From assembly GCF_030254825.1 (NCBI RefSeq), contig NC_083362.1:23417001-23481000 (forward strand): DNA of 64,000 nucleotides, written 5' to 3'. Positions 45,800 through 56,645 of the stretch are shown in pieces (within the stretch, counting starts at the first letter, position 1; each line of letters opens with the position of its first letter). The DNA is from Meriones unguiculatus (lineage: Eukaryota > Chordata > Mammalia > Rodentia > Muridae). The notes beneath the pieces are model-generated. The model ran no database searches, was not told where the DNA came from, and saw nothing but the letters and a program-made list of their open reading frames with translations. A program made the translations under genes and the position numbers.

Positions 45800-46015
45800 T
45801 GTGCTAAGCCCTGCAAAGCTGGGACACAGCGGTCGGCTGTTCGCCACCATGACGAGTCTTCACGTGGAAACTGAGAATCATGCTTTGGTGCAGACGTTCT
45901 TAAAGTCACTGAAGAGGCTGTCAACAGTGAAGAGATTAAAACGTTTGATTTCTGTGCCCATTATCAGCATTTGCCAGATGAAATTAGAAGCCAGTTCTTT
46001 GCAATTCAAATGACT
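45800..46015 (+). pseudogene. possible retropseudogene fragment, product unrecognised
   Basis: A GC-richer leader is followed by TTCGCCACCATGACG, a strong Kozak-like start at 45850, and an open frame to 46011. At about 45923 the reading becomes more protein-like in another frame (EEIKTFDFCAHYQHLPDE is readable there), which would fit a single frameshift in an old cDNA copy. After about 46020 the sequence is AT-rich and not protein-like. No poly(A) tail, duplication or match to a known protein could be established. It may be coincidence. Confidence 0.3.
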
Positions 46016-47920
46016 TTTAGCATACAAATGTTAGATCTGTTATCATATACTAAAATATTTGTATTTAACAACTTCAAAATAGTCTTAAAACCAAAATTTT
46101 GGAGAAATGCCAGTTTCTACTCTCTGTCTAACAAATTGGCAATTCTCTAACGACTGCCTGGGGAAAAAAGTTATACTTCCATTTACAAGATAAAAATGCA
46201 GCTTTAAGAGTATGCTTCTACAGTGGGTCAAAAGCTATAGCCACCTGCTGAAGAAAAGGAAACAAAACTAGGAAACAAAACTGTCCTGTGTAGTTGTTTT
46301 ACGTACGGTATCCTTAAAGTAAAATTGACAAAGTTACCTATCACTGCTGAAAATGTGACAGCTCAAAATCATGTTCAGAAAGCTAACAGTCATAAAAACA
46401 TATGCACAATGCTAACGTATTCTAATACTAGTCTGAAACAGTCATCTAACAGAACATTCTCATTGAATTAAATAAGTACCATGTCTACTATAAAGGATAG
46501 GAGATAAACAGACATGTGGCTACCATGTTAACTTGCTGGCTACAGAGGCACAGAGGTGGCTAGAGTTTGGGACTGTTCACCAAAGAACCTGGGTCCTAAT
46601 GTGCATGGCCCCTGGGGACTTCATGAACGGTCAGTGCAGTTCAAACCTCTGTCCCAAGGGTTCAGGCTCTGCTGGGATCCTCCTCATTGAACTGAATCAA
46701 TCTAAGCTGATTTATACACTTCCAACTGAATCCTGGTAGCAGGGCTCAAGGTCCTTTTCAAGTTTCTTAATCCAAAATTTCACACAGAGATCATGGAATG
46801 TTTTGTTGATGCTCATGTGTCAACAAGGCATGTTTGGTCATTTAACAAAACAATTTCTCCTTTAAGTATCATATTATTTGCCTCTAAACCTATAAATATA
46901 AATTATGCAAAATAAATCAGTAGTAATAAAATCGGTTGTCAAAGTAGACTCTAAAAGACTTAAAAAACAAACAAACAAACAAAAACCAAACCATTGGACT
47001 GTATGGGAAAGAGTTCCTTTTCCATACCGAATGCAAAGAAAGTAGAATTCTCTGCTACATCTATACATCTAGAGACATTTGCTGTTTGTTTTGTTAATAA
47101 AGACCCATTTGTTGCCTATTTTTCCAGCATTCAGTCAAGAATGAAGGTCAATCAGCAGATTTCTCTCACACCAACATTACAGCCTGCCACGAATACAGAT
47201 GTTCTAGTCCCTGTCCAAGCAGCTAAGGTTTCATCATTTGTCAAAAGAGTAGCTATGAAGAAAACCATTTAGCTAATAAACAAGGAAATAGCTAGAGATC
47301 CTGGTACAAAACCTACAGTAACAATTCCAAGGGTCTTAGGTACACAGTCATCAACTTAGTAGGAGCTGCTCTGGCAAACACCTCTAAGCTCTTTGTTGCA
47401 ATGGAGAAATGAGCATCACAATGTAGGGGTTAGAGAAAATCTTCCAGTCTAACCACATCTTGCTTTAGATGTTTGGTCTGGGATTGCATTTAATGACTTC
47501 TGTCTCCAGCTGAATAACATGAATCATTGAGAAGCTACTTCTCCCGACGCATTGCAAGAAAAGGCTTGTTCCATCAGCTCACATCACACCTGAGGCTAAG
47601 GACTGTCCTTTCTGCTTCCCAGGGAACCTGGTGGTCCTGGCCAGCATGATGATACAAAAACTCCCAATGTACAGGTTTCAGATGATGACCTGGACCAGGC
47701 CTTCATGCTTGCAGCATAATTTAAATTAACCCTACAAAGGAGGAAGTTAAATTCTCAAGGGGTAACTAGCCAAGGATGAAGAAACCACTTCAAGTACATT
47801 ATAAATTCAAAGGTATTAAATAAATAATGAATTTTATTTAAATTTCTCCAATAGATATCTTAGTTATTTAAATGTGGTTAATGGATTTTTTAAGCCAGAA
47901 ATTTTCTACACTTCTGGTTT
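46016..47920. other. unique non-coding DNA
   Basis: No repeat or gene recognised. The 92 aa frame at 46994-47272 has no recognisable motif. Confidence 0.45.
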
Positions 47921-47975
47921 AATATATATATGTATATATATACATATATATACATATATATATTTATATATTTAA
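47921..47975. repeat. (TA)n/(CATA)n low-complexity tract
   Basis: Alternating TA and TACATATA units over about 55 bp. Confidence 0.9.
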
Positions 47976-48426
47976 AGAGATTATATAAGTAAAAAATAAT
48001 CTACTGTAGTTCAAATTTACAAAATTGGTAATTGAATTTTGTTTATTTCTGGTTAAAACTGTTGCTGAAACTACTTAAGAAATTTCATATTATCAAAATG
48101 CATTTAAAATCACTAACCAAGTTTTGTTTTTGTTTTTTGATAAGAGTATTTCTATATCATTGCTCTCTGCACTTTAAAATGCAGCCAGAACTAGCTTACT
48201 GCACTTAACATATTTATATAGATTATGAACTTATTATAAGTAAAACATTGAATTTACTAGAAATTTTTGAAGACTTTATAAAGTGTCTAATTTAAAATAT
48301 CTGCATTGGGAACAGACAATTCTAAACACTTTGGAATTTATGTGGTGGGTTAATATGCATCTATGAATTTCTTTATCTAGTTTTAAATAGCAAGAATCTT
48401 AGATGATCAATTAAAAACTTCTCAGA
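47976..48426. other. AT-rich non-coding DNA
   Basis: Nothing recognised; strongly AT-rich. Confidence 0.5.
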
Positions 48427-49009
48427 TCTGCCACAGAGGGCCTCTGAAAGGCTCTGCTCTGCAGGGTATCAAAGCAGATGCTGAGACTTATGGCCAACCT
48501 TTGGGCAGAGTGCAGGGAATCTTATGAAGGAAGTGGGAAATAGTAATATCTGGAGAGGACAGGAGCTCCACAAGGAGAGCAACAGAACCAAAAAAATCTG
48601 TGCACAGGGGTCTTTTCTGAGACTCATACTCCAACCAAGTACCATGCATGGAGATAACTTACAACTCCTGCACAGATGTAGCCCATGGCAGTTCTGTGTC
48701 TAAGTGAGTTCCATAGAAATGGGAACAGAGACTGTCTCTGACATGAACTGATTGGTCTGCTCTTTGATCACCTCCCCCTGAGGGGGAAGCAGCCTTACCA
48801 GGCCACAGAGGAAGACAATGCAGCCACTGCTGATGAGACCTGATAGACTAGGATCAGAAGGAAGGAAAAGAAGACCTTATCAGTGGATGTAGGGAGGTGC
48901 ATGCTTGGAGAAGGGACAGGAAGGAAAGGCTTGGGAGGGGAAGAGGGAGGGAGCTACAGGGTGGATACAAAGTGAATAAAGTGTAATTAATAATAATAAT
49001 AATAAAAAT
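48427..49009 (+). mobile_element. LINE-1 3' UTR, 5'-truncated
   Basis: CCACAGAGGGCCTCTGAAAG, GCAGATGCTGAGACTTATGG, GACAGGAGCTCCACAAGGAG, AGACAATGCAGCCACTGCTG, purine tract, ATACAAAGTGAATAAAGTG and (TAA)n tail. Flanks ACTTCTCAGA (48417-48426) and ACTTCCCAGA (49010-49019) differ at one base; a probable duplication. Confidence 0.92.
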
Positions 49010-49211
49010 ACTTCCCAGACTTAAAGAGAGTATCTTTACAAAGGTTTTAATTTTTTTGATTGATAATTGAATACATTGTAGGGTACAATGTAATGTCTTG
49101 CTCTACTAAATATATCAAAGTTTCACCCCAGTTAATTAACATATCTATCATTTAATGCATTCATCTTTTTTCTCTCTCCTGGCATTAAGAACAGTTTAAA
49201 AATACAGCAGA
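49010..49211. other. AT-rich non-coding DNA
   Basis: Nothing recognised between the LINE-1 and the SINE fragment. Confidence 0.45.
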
Positions 49212-49300
49212 AGGCTAGAGAGATGTGGAGAGATGGTTCAGTGGTTAAAATCACTAGATTTTTTGCTAGATGTTTCTGCTAGATGATTGAGGTTCAAATG
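49212..49300 (+). repeat. B2 SINE head fragment
   Basis: GGCTAGAGAGATGTGGAGAG and GATGGTTCAGTGGTTAAAAT (A-box region), then CTAGATGATTGAGGTTCAAA. The 3' part is missing. Confidence 0.6.
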
Positions 49301-50119
49301 ACCTATCACTTCTTGCATTTTTTTTCCTACAGAAAAGACATTATTTCTGCCTCTCAAACTTTCAGTCACTCAGACCACCCTGAGTAACAAACTATGAAGT
49401 TACATTCCGACTTCTAAGAAAAATGAAGCATAGTAATTTCATGTTATATATTCTTCACTTGATTAAAAAGGTTTGTAGAATGTATTTTACCAGAAATCTC
49501 CTCTAGCATATTAATAAGAGATCTACAATTATAAAATTTCAACAGCTCTCTCTGCTGCAACTCCTCACAATACTGCTCAGTAGCAACTGAAGCGTTAAGC
49601 ACCATGTATTTTGAGAGTTTAAGAGAGTCCACATCAAGTGCCCCTAGGCAACTAAGACCTTTAAAATCAACTGTCTAAAATGATAAAGCAGGAAAAAAAC
49701 AAAACAAAACAACATTGTGCTGAACACTTCTTATACAAATAACTTCATTTCCTGGAATATAGTAAATACTTGTCTAGGCTTTTCAAATTCATGTTATTTT
49801 TTATCACAACTAATTGTAGAATAATTAATAACAATAAAGATTTCATTTACCACCAACATGTTTCTCAATACCATAATTTTGGTATTTTTTCTATCCTCTA
49901 GACCACATAACCAAACTAGCCATATACATACATTAATGATAATTTTATATATCTCAAGCAAACTTCCTAAATGCGTACAAATCCTGTTTAAAATAAGTTA
50001 CAACTTCAAAATTATAAATATTTCTAATATTTCATGGAAAAAAGAAAAAAATCCTACTCAATATCCACTTACTATTTTTTGCATTATTATTTATTTATGT
50101 CATTCTATTATTTATTAAA
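49301..50119. other. unique AT-rich non-coding DNA
   Basis: Nothing recognised; an AAAACAAAACAAAACAAC run at about 49691-49710. Confidence 0.5.
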
Positions 50120-50535
50120 AATTTTAAATTACATGACTTCTACCCTCTCCTTTTCCTCTTGCTTGCTCCTCCCAATTACCATTCTGCCAACACTCCAACT
50201 CCCCTATAACTCTCAAGCTAAAAGACTATTTATTTGATTATATTTATTACGTGCACACACGTCACGTGTATAATATATATATACATATTATATATATGTA
50301 TGTTACATATATATCCATATATGTGGAACATACTTAGTCTGTTTAGTTGTTTGTGTGTACAGAGTTTCAAGGCTTACCAGTCTGCACTGGACAATCAAAA
50401 AGTGGGCTTATTCCTGGGAGAAGCTAATTCTTTCAGTTATTAGTTGCCAGTAGTCCTCTGTCTAGGGTTGGACACCACAAGATTCCTCCCTTTCTCATTA
50501 ACTCGTCTATTGATATTGTCATTGTTCTGGTCCTG
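50120..50535 (-). repeat. Lx-type LINE-1 3' end with embedded AT-rich repeat
   Basis: Complement of an Lx tail: CCCTCTCCTTTTCCTCTTGC, then 50263-50335 a TATA/CATA-rich tract, then GGTTGGACACCACAAG, TTCCTCCCTTTCTCATTAAC and GTCTATTGATATTGTCATTG. Same type of relic as 24560-24800. Confidence 0.7.
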
Positions 50536-50550
50536 GAACAATGTGGTATG

Positions 50551-50608
50551 TGACAAATAGAATTATACAGCGCAGAATAATGAAAATTATTTTCTGTAAG
50601 AGGCTAAC
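50551..50608 (+). repeat. dispersed segment also present at 52081-52138
   Basis: A 58-bp segment ending TAAGAGGCTAACA is about 48/58 identical to 52081-52138 by my hand alignment. It directly precedes the B1 SINE. Family unknown. Confidence 0.55.
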
Positions 50609-50611
50609 AGA

Positions 50612-50715
50612 CCTTTAATCCCAACATTTTGGGGACAGAGGCAAGCAGATCTCTGTGAGTTCCAGGCCAACCAGGATTACATAGTGACACCCTGTCTTAA
50701 GAAGCAAAATAAACA
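50612..50715 (+). repeat. B1 SINE, 5'-truncated
   Basis: ACCTTTAATCCCAACATTTT, GGCAAGCAGATCTCTGTGAG, CCAGGCCAACCAGGATTACA, CACCCTGTCTTAAGAAGC and an A-rich tail. The first 30 or so bases of B1 are missing. Confidence 0.88.
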
Positions 50716-51008
50716 AACAGAAACACCATCATTGCCTCCTTCTTTGAGTAGATACAATTAGAAATGTTTATTTGTTACCCAGCAAAATAACACTGGTATT
50801 GTGCTGCACTGAAACTCAGAGCAATGAAGCAGATTGTTTGAAGTGTTCATTACAGCTTTATCTTCCTGTGAAGAACTCTCATCGTGTCCTAGAGAAATCC
50901 TGGAGACTAGCTATCTGGAGTTAAGTTATCTACCACAAGATTAAGTGCTGTACAACTGATAGACTGACAGTAACTGTTTCTCACCAGGAAATGAAAGAGA
51001 TAAATCTA
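50716..51008. other. unassigned non-coding DNA
   Basis: Nothing recognised. Confidence 0.45.
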
Positions 51009-51082
51009 GGTCTGGGAACACAGTTCTTGCCCAGCTCACAGGAAGCCTCAAGTTCAATTTCTAGCAGTGTCCAAAACAAAAC
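51009..51082 (+). repeat. ID-like SINE, diverged
   Basis: GGTCTGGGAACACAGTTCTT, GCCCAGCTCACAGGAAGCCT, CAAGTTCAATTTCTAGCAGT: ID consensus order with many changes. Confidence 0.55.
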
Positions 51083-52279
51083 CAAAGAAAAGGATGATTA
51101 CATAGGGATCTCCCATTCAAAAGTAAATTACAAGTAAGTTTGTTAGAATATTTTATTATTCGTAAAGTTTATCTTAATGTGTCCCTTGGTAACTCTTGGT
51201 AATATATTGAAAATGGAAAAAAACAAGAGGGAAAATTAATAGCAAGAGAAGAAACATACAACAGAATACCTTTTGTCACACAAATCTTACAGTCATAAAG
51301 AACAAATACTAATATTTCAGCACATTGTCCGGAGCATTTAAAATGCACTATCTTCACATATGAAGATTCTAGAATTACATAAACACAGTCATGTCAGCAA
51401 CACACATTTGAATGATTGATCCCTGTTTTTACTTCTCAAATAGGGAATGATCAAGGTTCCTCAGAGTGTGGGAACTGAGTGTATGCTAGAGAAGTACAGA
51501 ATCTCAAGACCTTTCTGGAACTTGCACAGACTCTTCAAACTCTGCAAAAACATGTTTGTTTATTTAACTTTATCTAACAATTTGTCTTTATGAAAATAGA
51601 ACTGGGCATATGATTCAACATGTTCTTGTTATAATGTTTATAATGGCAGATAATTTAAAAAAACTCCTATGAAGGAGATTGACATAAATAAAAAACAGTA
51701 AAACGCAACTGAGAGAGCAGCTGTGAAGAGGCATTCAGAGAGGAGAAAATGCTGACTATCCAGGGCTTATTGAAAACATGCCAGCTCCAAAACAGAATAA
51801 GCATCATGATCAAGTCTACGCCCCAAGATTTTTGTCTCTGCATGTGAACACAGGCATGGACTCTGCATTAGAATATTTAAACAAATGATGTCAGTGCTTA
51901 CTGCTTTATACTGAAATAACTGACAGTTTGAAAGTACTGTTTGCAAAATATTTGTATTTGGTTTTTACATTTGCCAATTTTCTAAATAAAACAAAGATAA
52001 TACAAGAAAACAATGGAAGAAAGAGTAACTGATCTGAAAAAAATTTTATATAACTTCTCATTCAGATGCTATGTGATTTCTGATAAATAAAATCACACAG
52101 CTTAGAATAATGGAAATAGTTTTCTATAAGAGGCTAACAAAGACCCTGCTTAGAAAAATGAAGAAAATAGCTTCATGTCCCGACTTGGCAAGAACAGTCA
52201 CAAAATTTTGCAGAAAATTCCCCACCTCACCAGTCAGATCTGTTCCCAGGATGACAAATCATCATAAGAATCAGAAATT
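51083..52279. other. mostly unique non-coding DNA
   Basis: Includes the 52081-52138 copy of the dispersed segment. 51590-51690 weakly resembles an old L1 in plus orientation. No gene recognised. Confidence 0.4.
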
Positions 52280-52462
52280 TGCCCAGTGGTGGTGGTGGCA
52301 GTGCACAACTTTAATCCCAGTGCAAAGGAGGCAGAGGCAGGCAGATCTCTGGATTCAAGGCCAGCCTGGTCTACAGAGGGAGTTCCAAGACAGCCAGGGT
52401 TACAAAGAGAAACTCTGTCTCAATACAAAACAAGACAAAACAAAACCACAACAACAAAAATT
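52280..52462 (+). repeat. B1 SINE, full length
   Basis: GTGGTGGTGGCAGTGCACAA, CTTTAATCCCAGTGCAAAGG, GGCAGGCAGATCTCTGGATT, CAAGGCCAGCCTGGTCTACA, ACTCTGTCTCAATACAAAAC, A-rich tail. The 131 aa and 63 aa frames crossing it are not genes. Confidence 0.93.
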
Positions 52463-53094
52463 AGACAAAAGCTATGACCACAGTAAAACAGGAGCCCCAC
52501 TGTGATCTCAGAAACTGCCATTGTACATCTACAGAATATAGATAATAGTGCTGATGATCCTAGATAATATTTTAGCCAAATAAATTGTCCATTTCTCAGT
52601 GGTGTCTTTATTTCAACAGCAAAATTTCATGCTATGTTTTGCAACAGTTATAACATTTAGTTTCTATAACATAATGCATCTCATGCTACATTTTAAAATA
52701 GTATTTTAAGTTATTTTCTACCTCCACTGAGCATGTAAGTAGACTTAAAGAGCTACTGTGATGCTGATTGCTTTGCCTGTGAAGCTGTGACTATAATTTC
52801 CTGAATAAACAAATTTCAATCAGCAAATATTTACTAAGTGTTTTCCTTGTTGCAAGAATCATGTCAAGTACTGAAAGAAATTTATGGCTAAATCACTCCC
52901 CAGATATATGCAAGATAAGAAAATTATATTTTTCACAAACTTAGTCTAACAATAACTGCTGAATATTTATGAACATGAATAATTAGCTATCCCTTCTACT
53001 TGTCTTGTTAAAATCATCTCTAAATAACTGAAAATATTTTATTGCCTTGCAATTCTATTTTAGCAAGCTAGTAGCAAAGTATTCATAATAAAGT
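52463..53094. other. AT-rich non-coding DNA
   Basis: A stretch near 52815-52890 (CAGCAAATATTTACTAAGTG) weakly resembles an ancient mammalian repeat word (aacaaatatttactgagtgcc). No firm call. Confidence 0.4.
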
Positions 53095-53246
53095 GCTTAT
53101 CATTTTAAGTATTTTAGGTATGTATTCAGCAAAATTAAGCATATTCACATTGTTGTACATCGACTGTCATTATTCATTACCAAAATCCTTTCATCTTCCC
53201 TAGCCACAACTGTATCTATTAAACAATAGTTTCCCACGCCCACTCT
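53095..53246 (-). repeat. ancient L1M, first part
   Basis: On the plus strand: CATTTTAAGTATTTTAGGTA, AAGCATATTCACATTGTTGT, CCAAAATCCTTTCATCTTCC, TATTAAACAATAGTTTCCC follow, in order, the complement of an old L1M 3' region. It continues at 53584 after a younger insertion. Confidence 0.78.
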
Positions 53247-53583
53247 TGGTCACTGTTCTATTGTTGTAGAGAAACCACCATGACCACAGCAGCTCTTTAT
53301 CATAGAAAGCATTTCATGGGGGTGAGCTTACAGTTTCAGGGGTTTAGTCCATTATCATCATGGCAAGGGAGCATGGCCACACAGGGGCAGACATGGTGAT
53401 GGAAAAGTAACTGAGAGTTGTACATCCAGATCCACAGAAAGAGAGCCACTGGGCCTGGCTTGGGCTTTTGAAACCTCAAAGCACAGTGACATGCTTCCTC
53501 CTACAAGGCCACACTTCCTAATTCTTTCTCAAGTAGTGCCACTCCCTGATGACTAAAAGTTCAAATATGAGCGTATTGAGGTT
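53247..53583 (+). repeat. rodent medium-reiterated repeat inserted into L1M
   Basis: GAAACCACCATGACCACAGC, GCTTACAGTTTCAGGGGTTT, AGTCCATTATCATCATGGCA, GCAGACATGGTGATGG, CAAGGCCACACTTCCTAATT, GTGCCACTCCCTGATGAC in order. Related to the copies at 16203, 55243 and 55720. Confidence 0.78.
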
Positions 53584-54000
53584 ATTTTTATTCAAGCTTC
53601 TCTTCTTCATTTCCTTCATGATCAGCATTCTATCTTATATTTGTAAGTACTATATCTCATGTAAGTGAAATCAAACCATAGTTTGCCTTTTGTGTTTGAC
53701 TTATTTCCCTCAGCATATCTTTGTGGTTAATCCATGTTTCTGCTCTTGTCGTGCTTTCATACCTTTTTAAATGCAAAATAACACAATAAACCATGTCATG
53801 GTTTATTCATACATTCATCTATTGATGGATATTTGAATTATTTTCCCTTTTAGATAGTGAGGATTGCTTGCTGTGTTAAATGTAGACATAAAATATAAAC
53901 TTGGTATTTACTTTCAATTTGGGGTAGCATATATTCAGAAATTAAACTCCTAGATGAATTTGTTTTTAAAACTTTGACTTTCATTAACATATCTTTTGTT
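53584..54000 (-). repeat. ancient L1M, second part
   Basis: Resumes with CATTCTATCTTATATTTG and CATGTAAGTGAAATCAAACC, then GACTTATTTCCCTCAGCATA, TTCATACATTCATCTATTGATG and GGATATTTGAATTATTTTCC, the expected continuation of the L1M sequence that stopped at 53246. Confidence 0.75.
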
Positions 54001-54699
54001 ATTTATCATTGAACACAGTCTTCATACTACCCTTTTAACAGCATAGGAGTTATTTTATTCTTTCGTTGTACCATTTAAAAACCTAAGCAAAAAAGAAAAG
54101 AAAGAAAAAGAAAATGCTGCTTATAAAATTACACTTAAGCTAAGTTTCCAAATGATGCCATTCTTAGACAAGTTTTCTTTAGTGATGTCATTCATAAACA
54201 CTCTTGCTTTCTGGCCCCTTCTAGCTTCTTCCCTTGAGTGTCAAACATGAGGGCACTTAAGTGCCAAATCTCTGTCCTTTTGTCTTGTACATTCCATTCC
54301 GACTGTCAACACATTCTTATCTCCAACTTCCAGATAACACATATATTTTCATAATGTCATGGAAGCTTGCAGTTTTGCTGTTAAAATAATAGTTACTTAA
54401 TGGGAATAATTCCAGCCAAGTGGAACAAGGATGCAGTAATGTGCTTCAAATCAAATTAGGATCCTCTTCCTAACAAAATACTTCTTTTCTTGCCATCTTA
54501 AAAACCACGCTGTAGTACAATCAGCTCATAGTACAGGCGGTACAACCTAGTACATGGTATTGTCTAAGAAAACATGCTTCCTAGAAATGAAGATTCTTTG
54601 ACTAATTTTAAATTACATAAGGTAATTCATCTCCATTATTCATGGAAATATAATCTAGAGCTAAAAAGTCACTATATTTCAGACTATTCACTGTAAATT
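54001..54699. other. unique non-coding DNA
   Basis: Nothing recognised; AAAGAAAAGAAAGAAAAAG run at about 54090-54113. Confidence 0.45.
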
Positions 54700-55180
54700 A
54701 CTGACCACTTGAGAAGAGAAATGTAGTTTCTACTGAAAAGAGAGAGTTATTATAGTTTGCATGCCATCCATAACTTGAAGACACCCATGGCATGATGAAG
54801 TTATTAAAGTCTTTCTCACAAAGCAAAGCGCATAATAACTCACTGCCACCTTCATCAAAGCAGCTGAATTATGGAGCTGATGAAGGGTAATTGCCCTTCC
54901 AGTAAAGTGTGTGGGCAGTCTCCTATTACAACTTTTTATTTTTAATACATAAATTTCCACACTTTGTTCACAACAATTTAAAGCAAGCTGAATTAAGTGG
55001 TTAAATCATAAAAGGAAATGACTTCATATCTGTTCACTTCTCATCTAGGACATCAAGCACATGCTTTTGATGAGCATGGAGTCCTGTTACTAGTGCTGAA
55101 ATCCATTGAAGCTGCATAAGTGCAAATTAGCTGAAATGGGACGTTTCTCGAGTGTTTTTACAGTGAGAACGTGCTGAAGT
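54700..55180. promoter_or_regulatory. candidate regulatory block with palindromic TAATTG site
   Basis: Repeat-free. 54882-54899 reads GAAGGGTAATTGCCCTTC, an 18-bp near-palindrome (one mismatched pair) centred on a homeodomain-like AATT core. Nearby are GCAAATTAGCTGAAATGG (about 55120) and TGCATAAGTGCAAATTAG. The 76 and 65 aa minus-strand frames show no motif. Confidence 0.3.
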
Positions 55181-55242
55181 CTTTTTTTTTTTTTATTTTG
55201 CAAATGCCATACAATTGTAGTTCTTAAATTAAAAACAGGCTT

Positions 55243-55420
55243 AGTTACTTTTCTATTGCTGTGACAAGACACAATGCCCAAAGCCACTTACAGAAGAAAG
55301 AATTTATTTTTGGGCTTTTGGTTTCAAACCCTTAGAGTCCATGATGATGAAAAAAAGGCATGGAGGCAGGAATGGGTGAGATCTTGCAGCTTTATTTGAA
55401 AGATCTGTATTCCCTACAGT
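55243..55420 (+). repeat. rodent medium-reiterated repeat, 5' part
   Basis: TTACTTTTCTATTGCTGTGA, CAAGACACAATGCCCAAAG, CAGAAGAAAGAATTTATTTT, TTAGAGTCCATGATGATG, GGCATGGAGGCAGGAATGG; then similarity fades. Confidence 0.72.
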
Positions 55421-55717
55421 TCCTAGATGCTAGTACCTGCGGGGCTAGAAGCTACGATTTTGTTTCCTACCTAGTGCTACACACTAAAATGACTTTGAGA
55501 AGTTTATAAATTCTCTTCCTCTTCCTCGTTTTTCATAACTTGTTAAGGAATTCCAGCTTCCCACAGTATGGAGAACCACTGACCCTTGCAAAGTTCGGAA
55601 CTCTCAGCAGGGCATGCAAGGCTCTACATATGTTCATGCATTTGTTCCACCTGAAAAATGAAATGTTCCACCTAAATGAACTAATGAAAAACAGCCCTGC
55701 TCATTGGCTCTAGTCAG
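55421..55717. other. unassigned non-coding DNA
   Basis: Nothing recognised between two copies of the medium-reiterated repeat; an internally duplicated AAATGTTCCACCTAAATG-like word near 55645-55680. Confidence 0.4.
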
Positions 55718-56143
55718 GGGGTCTACTGCTGTGGCAAAACACCCACCGTGGCCAAACAACAAGTTGAGGAGAAAAGGGCTTATTTGGCTCACACTTCCAC
55801 AACACAGGTCATTACTCAAGGAAGTCAGGACAGGAACTCAAACAGGACAGGAATCTGGAGGCAGGAGCAGAAGTGCAGGCCATTAAGGGAGCCACATACT
55901 GGCTTTGCTTCCCCCGGCTGATGCCCAGTCTACTTTTTTTTTTTTTTTTTTTTTTAAAGAAACCTAAGGACAACCATCCCAGGGATGGCACCACTCACAG
56001 TGGGCTGGGCCTTCCCCCATCAATCACTAATTAAGAAAATACCTTACAGCTGGATCTTATGGAGGCATTTTTCGAAATTGAGGTTCCCTCCTTTCAGATA
56101 ACTCTGGCTTGTGGCAAGTTGACATAAGACTAGCCAGCACACC
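55718..56143 (+). repeat. rodent medium-reiterated repeat, near full length
   Basis: GGTCTACTGCTGTGGCAAAA, GGGCTTATTTGGCTCACACT, AAGTCAGGACAGGAACTCAA, GGATGGCACCACTCACAGTG, GGGCTGGGCCTTCCCCCATC, AATCACTAATTAAGAAAATA, CTTATGGAGGCATTTTTCG, AAGTTGACATAAGACTAGCC. The inverse of 16203-16605. A 22-T run at 55934-55955 sits where other copies have a short T/C stretch. Frames of 60-61 aa here are not genes. Confidence 0.83.
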
Positions 56144-56146
56144 ATC

Positions 56147-56148
<2 letters not shown>

Positions 56149-56202
<54 letters not shown>

Positions 56203-56210
56203 ATGTATAT
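56149..56210. repeat. (ATGTAT)n hexanucleotide microsatellite
   Basis: About ten units of ATGTAT (GTATAT) directly after the medium-reiterated repeat. The Ile-Cys and His-Ile frames on the two strands are its translation. Confidence 0.97.
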
Positions 56211-56226
56211 TTCTTTAATTTTAAGT

Positions 56227-56392
56227 CTATATGTGTGGACCTGAGTGTGTGCACCACATACATGCAGGTGGCTGCAGAGGCCAGAAGATGGGGTGTGGAT
56301 ATGAGCTAAGTGACATAGGTACCGAGAACTGAACCTGGGTTCTCTGCAAGTGTATCAAGATATCTTAACCACTGCACCATACCTCCAGCCTC
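56227..56392 (-). repeat. B3-type SINE
   Basis: Plus strand: GTGTGCACCACATACATGCA, GGTGGCTGCAGAGGCCAGAA, CCGAGAACTGAACCTGGGTT, CTCTGCAAGTGTATCAAGAT, CTTAACCACTGCACCATACC: the complement of a B3 element, tRNA-like head at 56392. Confidence 0.85.
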
Positions 56393-56559
56393 CCACCCCA
56401 TCCCTGCTCATCTTTAGAAAAGGTAGTCCATTCCTGAATGAATTTATAAAGATTAAATGAGATATTTAATACATTTTAAATGTTAAACAAGCTGTAGACA
56501 CAGCCATGTTCCAGTACATTTGAGCTGGCTCAACAGCTAAGTAGAAGCTAGATAATAAT
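56393..56559. other. unassigned non-coding DNA
   Basis: Nothing recognised. Confidence 0.4.
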
Positions 56560-56645
56560 ACATAATATACATATATAGCGTGTATATATAACATATAACA
56601 TATAGTACACACACATACACACATATAATATATATAATATACGCT
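56560..56645. repeat. AT/CA low-complexity tract
   Basis: Mixed TATA, ACATATAAC and CACACATAC units. Confidence 0.85.
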
